Shown here: positions 43,149-52,503 of the stretch, piece by piece
Numbering within the stretch: the first letter of the stretch is position 1
How the letters are laid out: every line of letters starts with the position of its first letter
Assembly (NCBI GenBank): GCA_020831965.1
Contig: JAFIFP010000009.1
Coordinates: 248,001-312,000, forward strand
Direction: 5' to 3'
DNA from: Idiomarina sp.
GTDB taxonomy: Bacteria > Pseudomonadota > Gammaproteobacteria > Enterobacterales > Alteromonadaceae
Length of the DNA stretch: 64,000 nt
The notes under the pieces: generated by a model
The model's input: the letters and a program-made list of their open reading frames with translations, nothing else
Database searches by the model: none
What the model was told of the DNA's origin: nothing
Program-made: the position numbers and the translations under genes

Positions 43149-43595
43149 TTACACACTTACATCGCGGGCAATTGGATTCTGAAGTGAAATGAGCGTCTCA
43201 GTGGACTGAATTTCGTCGATAACCTGAATGCGTTCAATCAATAATTTCTGCAAATCATCGATGCTTCTTACCATAACTTTGATAAACACACTGTACTGCC
43301 CCGTTGTATAGAATGCCTCGGTAACCTCGGGTAAGGCTTCAAGCTTAGCTAACGCTTTGGGATAGTCGCCCGCCTGCTTTAAAATAATACCAATGAAACA
43401 GGTGACATCGTAACCAAGGCGACGCGGATCAACCTTCAGTTTCGCCCCGCGAATAATTCCCGCTTTACGCATTTTCTCCACACGCACATGAATAGTCGCC
43501 GGACTGACCTTATTTTCCTTTGCAATTTCAGCGTAGGAAATACGGGCATTGGCCATCAAGGTGCGCAGGATGATTCTATCTAGATTATCGATCAT
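43149..43595 (-). CDS. asnC: AsnC-type Lrp-family regulator
   Basis: 148-residue Lrp/AsnC protein: helix-turn-helix ISYAEIAKENKVSPATIHVRVEKM (about 19-42) and the RAM ligand-binding domain (TCFIGIILKQAGDYPKALAKLEALPEV). It is divergent from asnA and presumably activates it in response to low asparagine. The 169-base divergent gap (43596-43764) is AT-rich with no resolved site. Confidence 0.92.
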   Translation of the reverse strand: MIDNLDRIILRTLMANARISYAEIAKENKVSPATIHVRVEKMRKAGIIRGAKLKVDPRRLGYDVTCFIGIILKQAGDYPKALAKLEALPEVTEAFYTTGQYSVFIKVMVRSIDDLQKLLIERIQVIDEIQSTETLISLQNPIARDVSV

Positions 43596-43764
43596 TTAAC
43601 TCGCTCCATCTTCTGACGCCTAAAATTAGAAACCATTTAATAAAAATACACTTTTAATAGACAAAAATATCTAATGAATCACTTTATCTAAACGAGTGTT
43701 GAAATAGAAGCTCCTTTGGTTAACTTTACTATGAATCTACTTCACATTTAAAAAGGTACTTGCC

Positions 43765-44754
43765 ATGAAAAGCAGCTATGTCCAACGCCAACAAAAAATC
43801 CGTTTTATCAAAGACACTTTCACCCAGCTGCTGTGCGACAACCTGAATCTTGTTGAAGTACAAGCACCGCTCCTGACCGACCCTCTTGATGGCGTGCAAG
43901 ACACCTTGGCGGGTCATGAGAAAGCGGTGGAAGTGCGGGTAAGCTCCATTGGAAAACGCTATGAAGTAGTGCATTCGCTGGCAAAATGGAAACGCCAAAC
44001 TCTGGGTAAGTATGGGTTCGAAGCTGGCGAAGGAATCGTCACACAAATGAAAGCTCTGCGTCCCGATGAAGAGCGCTTAAGCCCAGTGCATTCGGTGTTT
44101 GTTGATCAATGGGATTGGGAGCAAGTGGTCGCTTCTGAACAAAGAACTCAGGCGCAATTGAGAACCGCGGCGACCGCCGTGTACGACACGTTAAGAAGCA
44201 CTCTTGAGGAAGTGCGCAGTCGATTTGGCAGCTCCCTCCAGTTACCCAAAGAGTTGACCTTTATCAGTTCCGAGCAACTTCTTCGACAGTTTCCGGGTTT
44301 GTCTGCCAAGGAGCGTGAGCGCGCGATTACCCGCTTACATGGAGCAGTGTTTATTACCGGGATTGGAGCGGCTTTGAGTGATGGCCGACAGCATGACGCG
44401 CGAGCGCCGGATTATGATGACTGGACGACCATCGACGAGCATGGAGACCAAGGGCTCAACGGCGATCTATTAGTCTGGAGCGATACACTGGACGATGCTA
44501 TTGAGCTTTCAAGTATGGGGATCCGGGTGGATGCAATGAGCTTGGTGCGGCAACTACAGATTGCCGGGCGCGAGAGTGCTGTCGACCTACCCTGGCATCA
44601 GTCACTTCTAGCCGGTGCGTTACCTCAATCTGTGGGTGGTGGTATTGGTCAGTCGCGGGTGTGTATGTTCTTAATGGAACAAGCGCATATTGGATTAGTA
44701 CAACCTAGCGTTTGGTGCCCACAAACTCGCGCCGAGCATGCGGAACTGTTGTAG
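43765..44754 (+). CDS. asnA: Aspartate-ammonia ligase (asparagine synthetase A)
   Basis: 329-residue enzyme making asparagine from aspartate, ammonia and ATP. MKSSYVQRQQKIRFIKDTFTQLL, VSSIGKRYEVVHSLAKWKRQTL, GLYTQMKALRPDE-like GIVTQMKALRPDEE and the C-terminal GGGIGQSRVCMFLMEQAHIG match AsnA (E. coli 330). Divergent from its regulator asnC; followed by a hairpin terminator. Confidence 0.95.
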   Translation: MKSSYVQRQQKIRFIKDTFTQLLCDNLNLVEVQAPLLTDPLDGVQDTLAGHEKAVEVRVSSIGKRYEVVHSLAKWKRQTLGKYGFEAGEGIVTQMKALRPDEERLSPVHSVFVDQWDWEQVVASEQRTQAQLRTAATAVYDTLRSTLEEVRSRFGSSLQLPKELTFISSEQLLRQFPGLSAKERERAITRLHGAVFITGIGAALSDGRQHDARAPDYDDWTTIDEHGDQGLNGDLLVWSDTLDDAIELSSMGIRVDAMSLVRQLQIAGRESAVDLPWHQSLLAGALPQSVGGGIGQSRVCMFLMEQAHIGLVQPSVWCPQTRAEHAELL

Positions 44755-44769
44755 TACGGATGATGTTTA

Positions 44770-44795
44770 CCCCCGGAACCTTGCGGTTCCGGGGG
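44770..44795. terminator. Hairpin between asnA and aspS
   Basis: Strong 11-bp stem CCCCCGGAACC/GGTTCCGGGGG with loop TTGC, located between the convergent stops of asnA (44754) and aspS (44802). No long T run on either side, so efficiency is uncertain. Confidence 0.75.
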
Positions 44796-44801
44796 GCTAC
44801 G

Positions 44802-46562
44802 TTACTTCTCTTTCTTCTTCACCTGAATGCCGAGTTCATCGAGGGCTTCTGGGTTGGCGTAACCTGGAGCGTCGGTGAGCACACAAGCTGCAGTCGTGGT
44901 TTTCGGGAACGCAATGACGTCGCGGATACTGCTCGCGCCAACCATTAACATCACCAAGCGGTCCAAACCAAAGGCCAAGCCCGCATGAGGTGGCGTGCCG
45001 TACTTTAAGGCTTCGAGTAGGAAGCCAAATTTTTCTTTCGCCTCTTCTGCACCGATGCCGAGAATTTCAAATACTGCCGACTGCATTTCCGCGTTGAAAA
45101 TACGCACCGAGCCACCACCAACTTCAGTCCCGTTTAACACCATGTCGTAGGCGTCCGAAATTGCATCTGCTGGGTTCGCTTTCAGTTCATCCGCCGTCAA
45201 ACCTACAGGTGAGGTGAACGGGTGGTGTAAAGCTGCATAGCCGCCTTCGTATTCTTCAAACATTGGGAAGTCCACAACCCACAAAGGTTTCCAACCCTTT
45301 TCCACCAAGTCAAAGTCTTGACCTAGCTTCAAACGCAGCGCGCCTAAGGCCTCACTGACCACAGTGTTCTTATCGGCACCGAACAACAGGATGTCGCCAT
45401 CGGCCGCGCCAGTGCGCTCTAAAATACCATTCACGGCTGTTTCAGGCAGAAACTTCAAAACCGGTGACTGCAAGCCATCCATGCCAGCCGCTTTGTCATT
45501 CACTTTCAACCAGGCCAAACCTTTCGCCCCGTAAATACCGACAAAATTGGTGTAGTCGTCAATTTGCTTACGGCTCAGACTCGCACCACCTGGCACACGA
45601 ATCACCGCAACACGACCTTTGGCGTCGTTCGCCGGGCCGGCAAACACTTTAAATTCAATATCTTTCACCAAGTCTGCAACGTCCACCAACTCGAGTGGGT
45701 TACGTAAATCAGGCTTGTCGCTACCGAAACGGCGCATGGCTTCCGCATAGCTCATCACCGGGAAAGAACCGAGCTCCACCTGCATCAGGTCATGGAACAA
45801 GGTCCGCACCAAACGCTCAGTGATATCGCGCACTTCCTGCGCACTCATAAAGGTGGTTTCGATATCGATTTGGGTAAATTCTGGTTGGCGATCCGCGCGC
45901 AAGTCTTCGTCGCGGAAGCATTTAACGATTTGATAGTAGCGGTCGAAACCCGACATCATCAGCAATTGCTTAAACAGCTGCGGCGACTGCGGCAACGCGA
46001 AAAATTTGCCGTCGTGGGTACGGCTTGGCACCAAGTAATCACGCGCGCCTTCAGGCGTTGCACGGGTAAGCATGGGTGTTTCGATATCTAGGAAACCTTC
46101 GGCGTCCATAAAGCGACGCACGGCACTGCTGACTTTCGCTCGGAAAATCAGCTTTTCGTTCATTTCAGGGCGACGCAAGTCTAGGTAGCGGAAGCGCAGA
46201 CGCTGCTCTTCACTCACATCGGTATTAAAGTCGATAGGTAATGGCGCAGATTTATTCAAGATCGTGAGCTCTGAGGCAAGCACTTCCACCCGCCCAGTCG
46301 CCATGCGCTCATTTACCTGCCCTTCAGGGCGCGCGCGCACTTCACCACGGATCTGCACACAGAATTCCTGACGCAAGCTATTAGCCGTGTCGAAAATCGC
46401 TTTTTGATCCGGATCGAACACCACTTGCACGATGCCGCTGCGATCACGCATGTCGACGAAAATCAGACCGCCAAGATCGCGGCGACGATGCACCCATCCC
46501 GCCAGAGTAACTTGCTGCCCGAGGGCGTTTTCGGTGACTTGTCCACAATAATGACTGCGCAT
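44802..46562 (-). CDS. aspS: Aspartyl-tRNA synthetase
   Basis: 586-residue class IIb synthetase. N-terminal anticodon OB domain [32 protein letters not shown]; motif 2 [23 protein letters not shown] insertion domain in the middle; motif 3 [11 protein letters not shown]. Length agrees with bacterial AspS (E. coli 590). The start is ATG 46562 by homology; the frame is open for 25 more codons upstream without a ribosome site. Confidence 0.97.
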   Translation of the reverse strand: MRSHYCGQVTENALGQQVTLAGWVHRRRDLGGLIFVDMRDRSGIVQVVFDPDQKAIFDTANSLRQEFCVQIRGEVRARPEGQVNERMATGRVEVLASELTILNKSAPLPIDFNTDVSEEQRLRFRYLDLRRPEMNEKLIFRAKVSSAVRRFMDAEGFLDIETPMLTRATPEGARDYLVPSRTHDGKFFALPQSPQLFKQLLMMSGFDRYYQIVKCFRDEDLRADRQPEFTQIDIETTFMSAQEVRDITERLVRTLFHDLMQVELGSFPVMSYAEAMRRFGSDKPDLRNPLELVDVADLVKDIEFKVFAGPANDAKGRVAVIRVPGGASLSRKQIDDYTNFVGIYGAKGLAWLKVNDKAAGMDGLQSPVLKFLPETAVNGILERTGAADGDILLFGADKNTVVSEALGALRLKLGQDFDLVEKGWKPLWVVDFPMFEEYEGGYAALHHPFTSPVGLTADELKANPADAISDAYDMVLNGTEVGGGSVRIFNAEMQSAVFEILGIGAEEAKEKFGFLLEALKYGTPPHAGLAFGLDRLVMLMVGASSIRDVIAFPKTTTAACVLTDAPGYANPEALDELGIQVKKKEK

Positions 46563-46709
46563 CGTGTTGCCTGTTCCTATTCCTGAAGTGAGTAATTGCG
46601 CGGTTGTCCGGCCGAGCGGCCAGAAACCAAGGTTCAAAGCGGCGTGTAGTATACGATACAGGGCCGTTCAGGTACAATTCGCCCGTGTTTTAAGAAAGGA
46701 CTTATCGCC

Positions 46710-47441
46710 ATGGCCCCGAAGCGCGATGCAATATACGCCCAACCACTCGGACAATTGTCGGATTTTCGCTTTGACGATCGCGTCGCGGAAGTCTTCCCCG
46801 ACATGATTAGCCGTTCTGTGCCCGGTTATAGCACCATGATTTCCACCATAGGTTTGCTGGCCGGTAAATATGCGCAGAACAACTCACGTTTATACGATCT
46901 TGGGTGTTCACTTGGCGCGGCCTGTATTGCGATGAAGCAGCATGTGCAGGCAACAGGTGCAGAAATTATTGGTGTGGATAACTCCGAAGCAATGGTGCGG
47001 CGCTGTCAGTCTCACGTGGATGCGTGGCGTGGCGACCTGCCAGTGAACATTTTGTGTGCCGATATTTTAGACGTGGAGCTCAAGCCCTGCTCCGTGGTCG
47101 TACTTAATTTCACCCTGCAGTTTGTGGAGCCAGAGCTTCGCGCGGCCCTGATTCAAAAGATATACGACGCCTTGTTACCGGGCGGTATTCTGATTTTGTC
47201 GGAGAAAGTGCGTCACGATGATCCCACAGCGGACGCGCTCCTAGTGGATCTGCACCACGAATTTAAACGCCAGAACGGTTACAGTGAATTAGAGATCAGC
47301 CAGAAACGCGCAGCACTAGAAAATGTCATGCGCATTGATACGAGTGAAATTCATGCAGAGCGCTTAAGCGCCGCCGGTTTCAGCACAGTGCAAAACTGGT
47401 ATCGATGCTTCAATTTCACGTCTTGGTTTGCAATTAAGTAA
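46710..47441 (+). CDS. cmoA: Carboxy-S-adenosyl-L-methionine synthase
   Basis: 243-residue methyltransferase-fold enzyme turning SAM and prephenate into carboxy-SAM for the wobble base cmo5U34 of tRNA. MAPKRDAIYAQPLGQLSDFRFDDRVAEVFPDMISRSVPGY and the SAM motif LYDLGCSLGAA (about 62-72) are typical of CmoA (E. coli 247). A potential AAGGA site lies before the ATG. Pairs with cmoB, 8 bases downstream. Confidence 0.96.
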   Translation: MAPKRDAIYAQPLGQLSDFRFDDRVAEVFPDMISRSVPGYSTMISTIGLLAGKYAQNNSRLYDLGCSLGAACIAMKQHVQATGAEIIGVDNSEAMVRRCQSHVDAWRGDLPVNILCADILDVELKPCSVVVLNFTLQFVEPELRAALIQKIYDALLPGGILILSEKVRHDDPTADALLVDLHHEFKRQNGYSELEISQKRAALENVMRIDTSEIHAERLSAAGFSTVQNWYRCFNFTSWFAIK

Positions 47442-47449
47442 GGACATGA

Positions 47450-48433
47450 GTGTATATGCTCGACTTTAATCACTTTTACGCACGTTTGACCGAAGCCGGC
47501 CTCGGCCATTGGCTGGAAACCTTGCCTGCGAATGTGCGCGCCTGGAATGAAACGTCGCGCCATGGTGAACTGAAAAAGTGGTTACGCATTGTCGAGCAAC
47601 TTCCTGATTTAACCCCCTCTTCCTTTGATTTACGTGACGCCGTGCGAGTTGGTGTGGCCGAAGACGCAGCCCCAGGTGACCGGGCGCGCATTGAGGGCTT
47701 GCTGAAACAACTCACACCTTGGCGCAAAGGGCCCTTTGAGCTGTTCGGTGTACGCATTGATACGGAGTGGCGCTCAGATTGGAAGTGGGATCGCGTGGCT
47801 CCGCATATTTCCGACCTCACTGGTCGGCGCGTTTTGGATATTGGCTGTGGCAGTGGTTACCACCTGTGGCGCATGAAAGGTGCGGGGGCAGATTTAGTGG
47901 TGGGCGTCGATCCTGGCCAACTATTTATGATGCAGTTTCGCGCGATACAGCGTTATTTACCGCAAGCAATCGCCCGGGATGTCGAACTCTTGCCCTTAGG
48001 CGTTGAGCACTTACAAAAGGTGGAAGCCTTCGACACGGTATTTACCATGGGCGTGCTGTACCACCGCCGTTCGCCGATTGATTTCTTGCAGCAATGTATC
48101 GACCAATTGCGCCCGGGGGGCGAGCTGGTACTAGAAACCTTAGTGATCGACGGCGACGTGCAACAGGTATTAGTGCCGGGCGACCGCTATGCGCAAATGC
48201 CTAACGTGTGGTTTATCCCCAGTTCAGCGGCCTTGTGCCATTGGCTGGAGCGGTTAGGTATGCAGAATATTCGAGTCGTAGACGAGAACGTCACCTCGTT
48301 AGACGAGCAGCGCAGCACTGATTGGATGCAAGGGCAATCCTTAGCAGACTTCCTAAACCCTGACGATCGTAGCCTCACGAACGAAGGCTACCCCGCGCCA
48401 AAACGCGCAGTGGTTATCGCCAATAAGGGATAA
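47450..48433 (+). CDS. cmoB: tRNA U34 carboxymethyltransferase
   Basis: 327-residue enzyme using carboxy-SAM to make cmo5U34. [24 protein letters not shown] matches the CmoB N-terminus, with SAM motif [16 protein letters not shown] (about 127-142), [10 protein letters not shown] and a C-terminal [11 protein letters not shown]. Two starts compete: GTG 47450, ideally spaced from AAGGA, and ATG 47456, which matches homologues. A hairpin follows at 48432. Confidence 0.95.
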   Translation: MYMLDFNHFYARLTEAGLGHWLETLPANVRAWNETSRHGELKKWLRIVEQLPDLTPSSFDLRDAVRVGVAEDAAPGDRARIEGLLKQLTPWRKGPFELFGVRIDTEWRSDWKWDRVAPHISDLTGRRVLDIGCGSGYHLWRMKGAGADLVVGVDPGQLFMMQFRAIQRYLPQAIARDVELLPLGVEHLQKVEAFDTVFTMGVLYHRRSPIDFLQQCIDQLRPGGELVLETLVIDGDVQQVLVPGDRYAQMPNVWFIPSSAALCHWLERLGMQNIRVVDENVTSLDEQRSTDWMQGQSLADFLNPDDRSLTNEGYPAPKRAVVIANKG

Positions 48434-48452
48434 CGCACTGCCATTGTGCGTT
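48432..48452. terminator. Hairpin between convergent cmoB and galU
   Basis: AACGCAC/GTGCGTT stem of 7 bp with loop TGCCATT, starting within the cmoB stop and ending 7 bases before the galU stop. It could serve both genes. No U-tract is apparent. Confidence 0.55.
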
Positions 48453-48458
48453 GAACTG

Positions 48459-49328
48459 TTACAAAGCGTCTTTAATTTCCGGATGACGCTTGGCGTAGGC
48501 AATAAAAGCTTTCACATAACCAATTTTATTTCCGCAGTCGTGGCTATGGCCTTTCATGTAGTAAGCGTTCACCGTTTGTCGCTCGAGCAGCATATCCATT
48601 GCGTCGGTCAACTGAATCTCATCACCCGCGCCCGGAGGCGTTATCGCCAATAACGGCCACAGTTCACTAGTAAATACATAACGGCCAACCACAGCGAGAT
48701 CCGACGGTGCGTCTTCCACATCTGGTTTTTCAACCAAGGCTTTAATCGCTGCCTGCTCGCCTGCAGCTAACTCAACACCACCGATATCTGCAACACCGTA
48801 TTTGTTCACGTCTTCCTTCGGCACTTTCTCCACCATAACCTGAGAAACGCCAGAATTATTGAAGTTGGCAACCATTTCCGCCAAGTTGTCTTGGGTTAAG
48901 TCAGCACTTACTTCGTCCATAAGCACGTCTGGTAGCACCACAGCGAAAGGCTCATCGCCCACCAATGGTTTGGCACATAAAATTGCATGACCTAGGCCTT
49001 TTGCGACGCCTTGGCGCACATGCATGATAGTCACGCCCTTCGGACAGATGGATTGAACTTCATCCAACAACGACCGCTTCACCCGTTTTTCAAGCGTCGC
49101 TTCCAGCTCGAAACTGGTGTCGAAATGGTTTTCGATAGAGTTCTTCGAAGAGTGAGTTACCAGAATAATATCGGTCAAACCCGCCGCAGCACATTCGTCG
49201 ACAATAAACTGAATCAAAGGCTTGTCAACCAACGGCAACATTTCCTTTGGAATCGCCTTCGTGGCGGGCAGCATCCGCGTCCCCAGCCCTGCGACTGGAA
49301 TAATGACCTTACGAACTTGTGCTTGCAT
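48459..49328 (-). CDS. galU: UTP-glucose-1-phosphate uridylyltransferase
   Basis: 289-residue enzyme making UDP-glucose. [34 protein letters not shown] (nucleotide site), [18 protein letters not shown], and [20 protein letters not shown] match GalU. Product supplies Ugd and GalE in the polysaccharide locus 20 kb away, linking the two regions metabolically. The repeat field begins just upstream of its start. Confidence 0.95.
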   Translation of the reverse strand: MQAQVRKVIIPVAGLGTRMLPATKAIPKEMLPLVDKPLIQFIVDECAAAGLTDIILVTHSSKNSIENHFDTSFELEATLEKRVKRSLLDEVQSICPKGVTIMHVRQGVAKGLGHAILCAKPLVGDEPFAVVLPDVLMDEVSADLTQDNLAEMVANFNNSGVSQVMVEKVPKEDVNKYGVADIGGVELAAGEQAAIKALVEKPDVEDAPSDLAVVGRYVFTSELWPLLAITPPGAGDEIQLTDAMDMLLERQTVNAYYMKGHSHDCGNKIGYVKAFIAYAKRHPEIKDAL

Positions 49329-49404
49329 GCGTAATCCTTGTGCTTTCCGAAAATTTCAAAGGCCTGAGTTTACCAGATGTTTCATTGCCATTGAATGACG
49401 GCCA

Positions 49405-49875
49405 CTGACTGAATTCAACATCGCAGAACGGCATGCGGTGCATGGAAATGCGGTATGGTGTTGAATTGGAAATCGCGGAACGGCATGCCGTGCATGCCCT
49501 ACGCAAAACCATGAACACCGCGGTAGGCGATGCACTGCATCGCGCACAGCCAAACCCGAATTCAACACCGATCATGCATTTCCGATGCACTGCATCGCGC
49601 ACAGCCAAACCCCAAATTCAACGCCGATCATGCATTTCCGATGCACTGCATCGCGCATAGCCAAACCCGAATTCAACACCGATCATGCATTTCCGATGCA
49701 CCGCATCGCGCACAGCCAAACCCCAAAACCACAAACACCGCGGAACGGCATGCAGTGCATGCCCTACCCAAATATTCAAACATCACCGTAGGCGATGCAC
49801 TGCATCGCGCACAGCCAAACCCAAATTCAACGCCGATCATGCATTTCCGATGCACCGCATCACGCAAAACCAAGC
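49405..49875. repeat. REP-like repeat field: 55-bp tandem units and GTAGG hairpins
   Basis: Two kinds of unit are seen. A 55-56-base unit (GATGCACTGCATCGCGC, then ACAGCCAAACC, AATTCAACACCGATCATGC) repeats with starts near 49531, 49586, 49642 and 49697, with two more copies near 49796 and 49851. Hairpins GGCATGC/GCATGCC with CTAC occur at about 49478-49501 and 49746-49767. The complement reads GTAGG plus an imperfect palindrome, and GTGTTGAATT links units, as in the array at 27275. Long frames across it are by-products of the periodicity. Confidence 0.85.
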
Positions 49876-49964
49876 CGCACCAAAGCGCCAAGCGCAGGGC
49901 CTCGAAGGCCTGGAGCTTGGCTATGATCCTAGAAGAGTTTCGGTGCATGGCGCGTCATCGGTGT

Positions 49965-50062
49965 GGACTGGGCCTTTAGGCCTGGGGTGTCGGAGGCATG
50001 GATGCCGACGCCAAGCCTATAGGGATATATTTACGGCGTCCCCAGGAATGAAGGCCCAGTTC
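49965..50062. repeat. 98-bp element with terminal inverted repeats
   Basis: Begins GGACTGGGCCTT and ends AAGGCCCAGTTC; these match as inverted repeats at 11 of 12 positions. Inside are GGCCTTTAGGCC and a TGTCGG/CCGACG hairpin around GGCATGGATGCC. No coding capacity. Its size and ends suggest a small non-autonomous element or a folded RNA. The surrounding 49876-50182 shows no other gene. Confidence 0.5.
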
Positions 50063-50182
50063 ATACCGCTTGCACTAGAAAAGAGAACCCAGAGGATACG
50101 CAAGCAAAGACACAAAGCGCCATTCAGCACCGCCCTCCCCCCGTGGTATGATGACCCCATCACCACCAAAAGAGAGATCACT

Positions 50183-50545
50183 ATGCTTTGGTTTTCGTCT
50201 AAAAACATTGAAGAGTTACAAGAATTTAGCCCGAACGAGCGTATTTTCATTATTCATCAAGCCGCAAAGGACATGCCCTTTGGTCGTCGTGCCGTCGCTA
50301 CTGTCCTTAAGCTGATTCTGTTGATTGCGCTCTTTTGGTCGCTGCTCTATGTACCCGGCATGATCTGGAAGATTCTGAGTTTACTCGCAGTAGGCTTGCT
50401 CTATCCGTTGGTATTATTTCCGGTCACCTTAACGCTGGCACGCCCTTACCTGAAGGTTCATGCCCAGCGGTTTAAAGCAAATCGTGAATACGCTCGGAAC
50501 GAGCCAGGAAGTGACAATAATTCTAGCGATGAGGAGTCACAGTAA
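50183..50545 (+). CDS. Small membrane protein of unknown function
   Basis: 120-residue protein with a soluble N-terminus (MLWFSSKNIEELQEFSPNERIFIIHQAAKDMPFGRR), two predicted transmembrane helices (about 43-80: LKLILLIALFWSLLYVPGMIWKILSLLAVGLLYPLVLFPV) and a charged tail. The pattern resembles the DUF6170-type proteins of Alteromonadales, from memory and not certain. Start ATG 50183. Its last 23 bases overlap the end of the convergent response regulator. Confidence 0.7.
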   Translation: MLWFSSKNIEELQEFSPNERIFIIHQAAKDMPFGRRAVATVLKLILLIALFWSLLYVPGMIWKILSLLAVGLLYPLVLFPVTLTLARPYLKVHAQRFKANREYARNEPGSDNNSSDEESQ

Positions 50546-51506
50546 TTCGGGTAGTATCTGCCTGAATTACAAAATCCGCAGAGTTAAGTTTGCCTTTGTG
50601 CTCGGTAAATTGTGCCTGTGCCCAAATACCGAGCGCCAAATCGGGTCGACTGTCCACACTCAGTTGAATGCGATCGCCGCCATGGCCCCACTCCATATCG
50701 CCTGTGTTGCCATTTACCCACACTGCCACCACGTCAAAGGCCGAGCGAATACGTGAATGGCATAGTTCCGAATTAAGGCGCTCCAATAGGCGGTGTGGCG
50801 TGCGCATCATCGCGTCGTTACCGGCCATGGCAATACGCACTAATGGGTTCAACAAGCTTTTCAACACCAACAAGGAAATAACCCCTTGGCTTCCCGAGCT
50901 TTGCGCATTCGCCATAAAGATTAGCGCGTTGTTGTCAGGAAAGCGGAAGTAATCCAACAAGAAACGGTCACCTGCGCCTTCTCCCAATCGGTGCGAAATG
51001 ACACCACAGGGTAATTCCAAGGTTTCATGAGACACTAGATCCGCCGTAAGGTGAGCGATCATGTCGTCATTTTCAAAAAGCACGTCAATATGGTCGTCTA
51101 ACTCCCAGCGTTCCCGTTCCCATGCATCTTCAAGCCCCGAACGCGTCAAACAATTCTGAATGGCGGTATCGAGCACGTCGAGTTCACGCAGCGGCTTCAC
51201 TAAGTAATCCCATGCACCGAGACGCAACGCTTCACGAATATCAGCCATGCGTTCAGACGCGGAAATAACAATGACGGGTGTGGCAGCCATAGACAAGATC
51301 AGACGTTCCAGCACTTCCAGGCCGGAAAGCTTAGGTAACATGAGGTCACAAAGCACCACATCAGGCTGCTCTGAGGTGCAAAGGGCAAGACCAGTTTCGC
51401 CGTCTTCTGCTGAAACAACCTGGTAGCCGCGTTGGGTTAAAAAGCGTCCAAGAATGTTGCTGAATACGGCATCGTCTTCGATGACAAGAACCTTACTACC
51501 TGACAC
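50523..51506 (-). CDS. Response regulator of the RssB type
   Basis: 327-residue protein: receiver domain 1-125 (VLVIEDDAVFSNILG, phosphoacceptor Asp in VVLCDLMLP, KPL lysine), then a helical linker and a C-terminal half (about 165-320) resembling a degenerate PP2C/SpoIIE phosphatase fold, as in RssB. RssB delivers sigma S to ClpXP; the same role is plausible but not shown. No histidine kinase is adjacent. Confidence 0.82.
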   Translation of the reverse strand: MSGSKVLVIEDDAVFSNILGRFLTQRGYQVVSAEDGETGLALCTSEQPDVVLCDLMLPKLSGLEVLERLILSMAATPVIVISASERMADIREALRLGAWDYLVKPLRELDVLDTAIQNCLTRSGLEDAWERERWELDDHIDVLFENDDMIAHLTADLVSHETLELPCGVISHRLGEGAGDRFLLDYFRFPDNNALIFMANAQSSGSQGVISLLVLKSLLNPLVRIAMAGNDAMMRTPHRLLERLNSELCHSRIRSAFDVVAVWVNGNTGDMEWGHGGDRIQLSVDSRPDLALGIWAQAQFTEHKGKLNSADFVIQADTTRITVTPHR

Positions 51507-51570
51507 TCGTGTGTTTCGCCTCGCTAAACTCTCTGTCGTCTATTGAGCATTGACTACAGTAGGCGATTCG

Positions 51571-52503
51571 TCAACGTGCAGCGCGATATTCCCGCTTCAC
51601 AAGATGCCAAGAAACGAGGTCAAAGTTCACTCGAGTTGACAGTCCGGGGTCATTCCATTCGGAATCGTCTTCCCATTCACTGTCCCATTCGCTGTCCCAT
51701 TCGCTATCCCATTCATCCCACTGACTCGACTCGGGCGGATTACCGTCATGCACTTTATCGAGCCAATAAGCAAAATAAGCTTCACGCACGAAGGCATATT
51801 CATCAATGGCGTTTTCGAGCATGGGTTCAATCTGCTTTAACTCGATACGCTGCTCTAACCCACGCAAAATATAGCGACCCAAAGAGACTTTCCAGTCGAA
51901 CAGCACGTAGGGCCAGTAATAGCCGTCGACGAAATCACCACCACGGTCTATCACGACCGTTGGCCCGGCGCCCGGTAACATAATATAGGGTCCGGTTGGA
52001 ACGCCATAGACCGCCAGACTTTCACCAAAGGTTTCGCGTCGAAGCGGAAGGCCCATACTGGTTGCGACATCGAAATAACCAAGTAAGCCCACCGTACTGT
52101 TGATCACAAATCGGCCCGCACTGATAAACATACCCGCAAACTTCAGCTGTAGCGCATTGTTTACCACACTCGCCGGCTCGGTGAGGTTCTCCGTAATATT
52201 GTAAATGCCACGACGGAAGCCTGTGGGTAGGCGCTCATAGGTATTCGCCACGGGCATCACTAAATAGGGATCGAGCGTGTCGCGGTTGAAGTCCCACATA
52301 ACGCGGTTGAAATTTTCAAAGGGATCTCGCGGATCGCTAAAATCAAAGTCATCTTCCACCGAACTGCGAGACGACACCGACTCAGCCTGCTTTTCAAAAC
52401 GCTCAACTTCCGGCACCGGTTTTTGCTCTTCCGGTGGGGTAGAGGAACAGGCCGCCAGCAACAGTGTCGCAGCAGCAAAGCAAACTAAGCGCAAAGCCTT
52501 CAC
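51571..52503 (-). CDS. mlaA: MlaA outer-membrane lipid-asymmetry lipoprotein with repeat tail
   Basis: 310-residue MlaA/VacJ lipoprotein (lipobox LAAC). DPRDPFENFNRVMWDFNRDTLDPYLVMPVANTYE and GLLGYFDVATSMGLPLRRETFGESLAVYGVPTGPYIMLP are diagnostic. It removes outer-leaflet phospholipids with the Mla system. The protein is longer than E. coli MlaA (251) because of a C-terminal tail with repeated EWDS units encoded by 12-base repeats (51672-51714). Starts at ATG 52503, overlapping the ccmI stop by one base. Confidence 0.92.
   Translation of the reverse strand: MKALRLVCFAAATLLLAACSSTPPEEQKPVPEVERFEKQAESVSSRSSVEDDFDFSDPRDPFENFNRVMWDFNRDTLDPYLVMPVANTYERLPTGFRRGIYNITENLTEPASVVNNALQLKFAGMFISAGRFVINSTVGLLGYFDVATSMGLPLRRETFGESLAVYGVPTGPYIMLPGAGPTVVIDRGGDFVDGYYWPYVLFDWKVSLGRYILRGLEQRIELKQIEPMLENAIDEYAFVREAYFAYWLDKVHDGNPPESSQWDEWDSEWDSEWDSEWEDDSEWNDPGLSTRVNFDLVSWHLVKREYRAAR

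Noticed and set aside
49531-49875. CRISPR-like array (regular 55-bp spacing)
   Set aside because: The whole unit including the would-be spacer is repeated, and there are no cas genes.
49530-50545. Overlapping long open frames of repetitive His/Cys/Ala-rich protein across the 49.5-50.0 kb repeats
   Set aside because: Frames arise from the 55-bp periodicity; no ribosome site or recognisable domain. The real gene in the last part begins at 50183.
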